From an archaeon (GTDB lineage Archaea > Thermoproteota > Nitrososphaeria > Nitrososphaerales > Gagatemarchaeaceae), in NCBI GenBank assembly GCA_021819035.1, contig JAKASL010000003.1, positions 1 through 64,000 of the forward strand: DNA of 64,000 bases, given 5' to 3'. Of the stretch, positions 59,416-64,000 are shown in pieces. The position numbers were made by a program, and so were the translations under genes. How positions within the stretch are numbered: the first letter of the stretch is position 1; the number at the start of each line of letters is the position of its first letter. The notes under the pieces were generated by a model. It did not search any database and was not told the origin of the DNA. It saw only the letters and a program-made list of their open reading frames with translations.

Positions 59416-59772
59416 ATGGTCGTCAAGGACGAAGACATCCGGAGCAGGCTGAAGGAGACAGACGATCACATCCGGAAAGAGCACATCGAGAGCCACCCGA
59501 AGAAGGAGAGAGACTGGAGGACATACGAGCAGCGTTTCGCCAGGAGGATAAAGGAGGCCATGAAGGCAGTCGGCCCGATGGTCCACGAAGCCGTCTCCGC
59601 CATCATTACCGAGCCCAAGACAGGGAGGCCTGACGCGTTGACCCTGGAGCAGAAGGTGAAGCTCCTCCTGATCAAGCAGCTGGTGGGAGAGTCGAACAGG
59701 ATGTACGCCAACATGCTCGACGTCTTCTCCATGGTGTCTGGCATCGACGTCCCCTACAAGACGCATACGTAG
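59416..59772 (+). pseudogene. truncated transposase (N-terminal fragment)
   Basis: 118 codons from ATG 59416, reading like the N-terminal part of archaeal transposases: RTYEQRFARRIKEAMKAVG, HEAVSAII, RPDALTLEQKVKLLLIKQLVGESNR and MLDVFSMVSGIDVPYKT, then a stop. In full-length relatives YKTVERLYSD and the DDE domain would follow. The catalytic part is gone, so this is a remnant. Confidence 0.6.
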
Positions 59773-60046
59773 ACGGTGAGGCTGGCTCTCCGCCTTTCTC
59801 TTGCCGCCGTAAGAGCTTACGGTGCTGCTGCTATTAACCTACCTGGCACCTTTGAGCTGCGAAGTGAGTTGTTGCAGGCGGTGGCTCTGCATTGACTTCG
59901 CATACGCATACCGACGCTCGAAGGTGTAATTTGACGATCGTGCGATTGCAGAGCTACGTTGCCACACTCGATGTGAGAAAGCTCGAAGGCTCAGTCTTGT
60001 CGGTAATGGTCCTGCCTGCAGTTGCTTCGCGTCAATCAACCCGGCA

Positions 60047-61630
60047 CTAGGCTTCTGTGGTGACACCTCCTTCGTTTGTCATCGTCGCCGAAGGGGAGAG
60101 GTAGGAGAGCTTCCTCTCCGTGAGGCGCTCGTCCTCCCACTTCCAGCGCTGCCTTGTAATGAGCATGTGGTAGAGCATCCTGTTCAGCTTCTTCATGGTC
60201 ATGACGTGGGCGTGCCCCGGGCCGCTCCTCTCCTTCACTGACTGGTAGTAGCGTTTGATTTCGGGATTGCGGCGCGCCACGTTGTCGACCATCACGCCGA
60301 GGAGCCATCTGGCGACCGAGGGCCCTTCCTTTGACATCCTTCCTCTCCTCCTGACGTTGGCGCTGTCCTTGCTGACCGGGATGATGCCGAGGAAGCTCGC
60401 CACGTGGTCGAATGACGGGAAGCGGTGAGGGTCTCCGATGTACCTGCCGAGCTTGTTCCTGGTGCACCTGCCCCGGAGGGGACAGGAGGAGCACGCTCCG
60501 GTACTGTATAGCCTGCCACGGTTCTTCCACCTCCCCTTCCAGAAGCCCATCACCTGATTGGCAGGGCAGATGTATACTTCCCTGAGAGGGTCGTATGGGA
60601 GTCTCTGAGAATAGAATTCAGGATCTGGTACCCCGAGAGCCTTGTTCAGCATGGTCTCGTCCGGTATAGAGAAGTAGGTCGTTATCCCGTTCTCCTCGCA
60701 TTCCTTCAGCTCCCTCCCGGTGCAGAATCCCTTGTCCGCCGTGACGTCGAGCCTCTCCACTTCGAGGGTCCCCTTCGCTTCCTAGGCCATCCTCGCGAGC
60801 TGGCTCCTGTCGTTGGGTTCGTTCGTGACGTCGTAGTCTACCACGAGGTGGTTCTTCGAGTCCACCGCAGACTCGACGTTGTAGCAGACGTCCAGCTTCT
60901 GGCTGTCGGCCTTCATCAGCCTGCTGTCAGGGTCGGTGAGAGAGACCTCCCTCTGTCCCGTCTCCTTCATCAGGTTCTGAGCCCTGATGTACTCTTGCCT
61001 CCGCTCATCGAGCTTGCCGATCTTCTCCTTTAGGCCGTCGGCCTTCGCACCGCCACTACTGCCCACCGATTCAGACCTGTCGTCTTCTTCCATCTCTTCC
61101 AGGTATTGGGCTATCTTCTCCTCGACGTGCTTCAACCTCTCCGCGAGCGTCTTCCCGTTGAGGTTCCTCTTGGTGGAGTTGACCGCCTTGAACTTGCTCC
61201 CGTCTATGGCTACCAGCTCAGCGCCGAAGAGGTCTAACGACCTGCAGAGGTAGACGAACTCCTTGAAGACAGGCTTGATGCAGTCGATGTTGTCCTTCCG
61301 GAAGTCTGCTATGGTCTTGAAGTCTGGTGCCAGCTTCTTCATCAGCCACATCACCTCCACGTTCCTCTGGCATTCCCTCTCCAGCTTCCTGCTCGACCTG
61401 ATCTGGTTCAGGTAGCCGTAGACGTAGAGCTTCAGCAGGTCGGAGGGGTCGTACGGCGGCCTCCCCGTCTCCTCTGGCTCGACGCGCCTGAACCCGAGCT
61501 TTTTCAGGTCGAGGCCGTCGACGAAGGCATCCACGAACCTGACAGGGTTCTCCTCGTCGACGTAGTCGTCGAGAACGTCTGGGAGGAGGATGACCTGCTC
61601 CCTTGACAACCCCCCGATGTGCTCCGTCAT
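60047..61630 (-). pseudogene. IS1182-family transposase with in-frame amber codon
   Basis: The N-terminal part (61630-60785) begins MTEHIGGLSREQVILLPDVL and has GRPPYDPSDLLKLYVYGYLN, LAPDFKTIADFRKDN and AIDGSKFKAVN, the DDE features of IS1182. After TAG (60782-60784) the same frame continues with E-A-K-G-T-L-E-V-E-R-L-D-V-T-A-D-K-G-F and CSSCPLRGRCTRNKLGR to the TGA-type end at 60047. The family normally has a sense codon at the TAG. The total of 528 codons is the normal length, so one point mutation broke the gene. Confidence 0.75.
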
Positions 61631-61637
61631 CTCTTCA

Positions 61638-61817
61638 CTACTCCTCCTCTTCCCATCTCTCGTCGGTTATGACAAGGTACGCAGTCCTTCCAAGGAACTC
61701 CTTCGGGCAGGTTACCTTCGCACCGGTGCCGTGAGGCGTGACCCTCCTCTTGACAAACCCGAGGATCCCGTTCAGCCTCAGCTCCCTCGTGACCTCCAGC
61801 TTCACCTTTCTAGGCAT
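61638..61817 (-). CDS. DUF2080 transposon-encoded small protein
   Basis: A 59-residue protein, ATG 61817 to TAG 61638, beginning P-R-K-V-K-L-E-V-T-R-E-L and containing VKRRVTPHGTGAKVTCPKEF and GRTAYLVITDE. The HGxxAKVxxPKxxxGR core is typical of DUF2080 proteins that accompany archaeal insertion sequences and resemble AbrB/SpoVT-like DNA-binding folds. It precedes the transposase by 7 bases. A role in controlling transposition through the palindrome before its ATG is plausible. Confidence 0.65.
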   Translation of the reverse strand: MPRKVKLEVTRELRLNGILGFVKRRVTPHGTGAKVTCPKEFLGRTAYLVITDERWEEEE

Positions 61818-61836
61818 ATTGCTCTAATAGAGCAAT
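61818..61836. promoter_or_regulatory. 19-bp perfect palindrome before the DUF2080 ATG
   Basis: ATTGCTCTA and TAGAGCAAT flank one A, touching the start codon at 61817 and lying just downstream of the TATA-like box at 61842-61850. It looks like an autoregulatory operator. Confidence 0.5.
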
Positions 61837-61888
61837 TGACTATTTATGCTGGGGCCTATGCCAAGCGAACGATGGAAGGGTTTTCACA

Positions 61889-61912
61889 CAGTCTGTCATT
61901 TAAGCGAATCTG
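61889..61912. repeat. AAGCGAATCC repeat copy 3
   Basis: Contains CATTTAAGCGAATCTG; similar to 49725-49748 in its second half. It lies about 50 bases before the promoter of the next secreted-protein gene. Confidence 0.35.
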
Positions 61913-61964
61913 TCTAGGAGACCAGAAAACCTCTTAAGATTGTTCACACGCGAATTCTGTCGCG

Positions 61965-63026
61965 TTGCCTAACGCTGGACGGATGAATAGGAGGCTAGGA
62001 CGAACAACGTTCAGAAGAAATCTGGTACTGAGTGTGTTTTCGATTGCTATGTTAGTCAGCTTAACGCTCGCAGGCTCTCCCGTGGCCGCGTCAACCTCTG
62101 TAGCGAGTGTGACGGCTTGGCATCAGCTCATGCTAGACAGCTCCTCTGGACTGCCAGGATGTTACTACGCCACATTTCCAAGCCCCGCCTGGCAGGTTGG
62201 CAGGTGCTCCACCCCAACCGGGATGATTCCGGCAAATATCGGTGCCCAGTACGGAGACGAAGCGGCCAGCACGACTGGCACAATTGGAGATTCCAGTGGG
62301 ACTTTTCCTTCTGAGACAAACTTCACTTCTGAGACAGACAATATATTAGGATCTGATTATTTTTCATTGCAGGCCAACTCAAACATATTCAGCACGACCT
62401 GCGGCTCTTTCTTCAACTGTACGGGTCAACCTGTGACAGGTTGGGAACAGTTCTTGGCCCAAAGCGGGAAGTTCGGCAGGGTGAGAGTTGTTATCGAATA
62501 CTGGTTGGTCAACTACACAGCGCCCGGCAGTGGAAACGAATACTGTCCGAGTGGTGATGTGCCCGGCGGAGGAACCGCCTGGCAATCTGCCGGATATAGT
62601 TGCACCGCCTTCAGTGCTGTATATTCCCCAGAACCTACGGCTCAATCACCCGCCTATCTAAATGACATGGGCTTGGGTGGATCGGCTAATCTCCAGTCGT
62701 CTGGGCATGACAGCGTCGTCTATTGCTTCACAACTAGTTGCTATGAAGTTAACGTCAACGACACAGTGATTTATCTGTACAAACACTGGCAGGTTTCAGA
62801 GTTCAACGTCCTAGGCTTCGGAGATGGGAGCGAAGCGATTTTCAACTCTGGCTTCTCCCTCATGGTAAAAAACCAACTCTATAACGGCAATAACGGGCCA
62901 ATAACAACATCTTGCGACCATATTGTTCCAAGTCACACGGCGGAGACGAACAATCTAAACCTAGGAGCATGCACTGCCACGAATTCCAAGACAGGCACGT
63001 ACATCACATTCTCTGAGTCGGATTAG
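61965..63026 (+). CDS. secreted protein of unknown family
   Basis: A 353-residue exported protein with a signal peptide (LSVFSIAMLVSLTLAGSPVAA). The mature part has GLPGCYYATFPSPAWQVGRC, GWEQFLAQSGKFGRVRVVIEYWLVNY and many Cys, likely disulfides. Similar GCFxAxYP and YWLxNY patterns occur in secreted proteins of soil bacteria and archaea whose function I do not know. TTG 61965 or ATG 61983 may be the start; a CTCTTAAGA element around 61930 could be the TATA box. Confidence 0.65.
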   Translation: MPNAGRMNRRLGRTTFRRNLVLSVFSIAMLVSLTLAGSPVAASTSVASVTAWHQLMLDSSSGLPGCYYATFPSPAWQVGRCSTPTGMIPANIGAQYGDEAASTTGTIGDSSGTFPSETNFTSETDNILGSDYFSLQANSNIFSTTCGSFFNCTGQPVTGWEQFLAQSGKFGRVRVVIEYWLVNYTAPGSGNEYCPSGDVPGGGTAWQSAGYSCTAFSAVYSPEPTAQSPAYLNDMGLGGSANLQSSGHDSVVYCFTTSCYEVNVNDTVIYLYKHWQVSEFNVLGFGDGSEAIFNSGFSLMVKNQLYNGNNGPITTSCDHIVPSHTAETNNLNLGACTATNSKTGTYITFSESD

Positions 63027-63029
63027 TTC

Positions 63030-63275
63030 ATGAAACGAAAATACAAGATGGCCGTACTTGGACTACTGGTATTGATTGCTGCCGCTGTTTTCCTGTTCGC
63101 ACCAGTCGTCTACATCTTATCACTACACAGTGGCGCCTCCTTCGTACGTGCGTCTTATCCGGTTTATGTGTCACTGGGATGCAAAACCATTGGATTTGGC
63201 ACAATCTATTCCCCCCAGTACGGAATCGCTTTGGCTTGTTCAGTGCGGAATGCACCTTGGATTCTATCTGCGTGA
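63030..63275 (+). CDS. small membrane protein
   Basis: An 81-residue protein with an N-terminal membrane segment (YKMAVLGLLVLIAAAVFLFAP) and an external C-terminal part with two Cys (SLGCKTIG, ALACSV). It starts 3 bases after the secreted-protein gene and is probably cotranscribed. Confidence 0.55.
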   Translation: MKRKYKMAVLGLLVLIAAAVFLFAPVVYILSLHSGASFVRASYPVYVSLGCKTIGFGTIYSPQYGIALACSVRNAPWILSA

Positions 63276-63471
63276 GAATCTCTTGGCCAAGGAATCAAGC
63301 CGATTAAACGCAGAATCCCAATAAGGTAAGATTCCGAGTGGAGCGCCCTGCTAGGGAATCTTCTTACCTTGGGGGTCATGGGCAAAAACCCGCGGGTATG
63401 AAGACCCCTTAGCAATGTATCTCAATCACATTTCGTAACGTTGTGAAGAGAACTGAATTATGCCCAAGCCT

Positions 63472-63491
63472 CAGTTAATTAAGCGAATACC
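63472..63491. repeat. AAGCGAATCC repeat copy 4
   Basis: CAGTTAATTAAGCGAATACC, a shorter version of 49725-49748 with the same ends. Confidence 0.35.
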
Positions 63492-63566
63492 GTCATGAGA
63501 CTGCTTTGCTCGTCCGCAAGGCCGAGAGAATCACTCGTTTTCCGCCAATTCGGCGACGGCCTACTT

Positions 63567-63950
63567 TCACCCCCCTATATTGGGTGTGCGAGCGCCAACT
63601 TCATGCGATTTCGTTCTGGACTTCGTTGCAAGAACCAAGGACACCGATATCACAACGAAAGCAACTCCTGCGGCTAGAATTGTAAGGACAACAGGTCCGT
63701 AATGGATAGCATTCATCCATGACTGGTAGTACGCCGGCGCAACACAGCCATGACAAATACGGTTGCTAGGCAAAATGTGCTGAATGTAACCAAAGGAAGC
63801 GCCGAACAAGAAGACGTTCGAGATTACCCCGATAACCAGTAGGATGGATCCGATACTTAGAAGGATAGCCCGGAGCCTTGTCATTAGCATTTTCGAATCA
63901 CTCTTATCACGTCCCCGAGCTGCTCTTCCATGTTTCGGTAAACTGTCCAT
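63567..63950 (-). CDS. two-helix membrane protein
   Basis: A 127-residue protein with a basic N-terminus, two membrane segments (AILLSIGSILLVIGVISNVFLF and YGPVVLTILAAGVAFVVISVSLVLA) and an external loop with RICHGCVAPAYYQSW, a CxxC pair. The start may be ATG 63950 or a later Met near residue 21. Unrecognised family. Confidence 0.55.
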   Translation of the reverse strand: MDSLPKHGRAARGRDKSDSKMLMTRLRAILLSIGSILLVIGVISNVFLFGASFGYIQHILPSNRICHGCVAPAYYQSWMNAIHYGPVVLTILAAGVAFVVISVSLVLATKSRTKSHEVGARTPNIGG

Positions 63951-64000
63951 AATACGCGCCCCCTCCGCCTGGAACCTGAGAACCTTGGGTCACAGTACTC

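Larger units (their letters stand above)
60047..61850 (-). mobile_element. IS1182-type insertion sequence with DUF2080 accessory gene
   Basis: Contains a DUF2080 gene (61638-61817) and an IS1182-type transposase (60047-61630) in one transcription unit, with a TATA-like ATAAATAG at 61842-61850 (minus strand) and an operator-like palindrome. I could not fix the terminal inverted repeats; the given ends are those of the coding and promoter region. The transposase is interrupted by an amber codon, so the element is probably inactive. Confidence 0.6.

Noticed and set aside
1-64000. CRISPR array or cas genes
   Set aside because: No regularly spaced direct repeats and no Cas-like protein were seen anywhere in the window.

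Overview
The window reads as archaeal, most likely from the TACK group and close to Thaumarchaeota (Nitrososphaeria) or Bathyarchaeia; this placement is inference. The archaeal calls are TFB, Gar1, Nop5, fibrillarin, GatD/GatE, archaeal pantoate kinase, Trm1, SRP19 and eS8. An eS30 gene and an RPC34-like wHTH/Fe-S protein next to TFB favour TACK, since both families are thought to be missing from most Euryarchaeota. Promoters look archaeal: TATA boxes about 25 bases before near-leaderless starts. Genes are GC-rich in the first 44 kb and visibly more AT-rich after about 45 kb. I recognised no rRNA, intact tRNA or CRISPR array.

Layout. (1) 0.2-12.5 kb: an alpha-glucan/trehalose cluster, with GlgB and GlgE on + and TreY, TreX and a TreS-maltokinase fusion on -. 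TreS-Mak, GlgE and GlgB form a trehalose-to-branched-glucan route, and TreX and TreY the reverse; TreZ is not in the window. (2) 12.5-13.6 kb: 1 kb without a gene, possibly a structured RNA. (3) 13.6-19.6 kb: an ArsR-controlled operon holding a 42-codon relic of mercuric reductase, a MerT-like protein and a TlpA-like thioredoxin; an ECF S-component/DUF4430/PP-loop operon; and a PaiB pseudogene. (4) 19.6-43 kb: information-processing core, with GatE-GatD, Elp3-eS30, Nop5-fibrillarin, RNase HII-THEP1, Trm1, a Gar1-TFB-RPC34-CDA-RlmE operon, SRP19-eS8-ScpB-ScpA-SMC, an M24 peptidase, pantoate kinase and HtrA. (5) 44-64 kb: a genomic island with a tyrosine integrase, an IS1182-type element, a truncated transposase, a Fic/Doc module, a frameshifted nucleotidyltransferase, secreted proteins, membrane-linked winged-helix regulators, an ABC-2 cassette with exported proteins, and short tRNA-3'-end-like repeats that look like integration scars.

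The most striking observation is in eS30 (24437-24624). The reading frame is interrupted by 20 bases (24570-24589) lying exactly between the two cut positions of a well-formed bulge-helix-bulge motif. Removing them restores a complete 55-residue eS30. This predicts a tiny archaeal pre-mRNA intron. The same gene appears to start with ACG. Other items of interest are two amber codons at conserved Trp positions of PaiB, the merA relic, a stand-alone prodomain-like paralog beside a G1-like secreted peptidase candidate, and the att-like repeat family.
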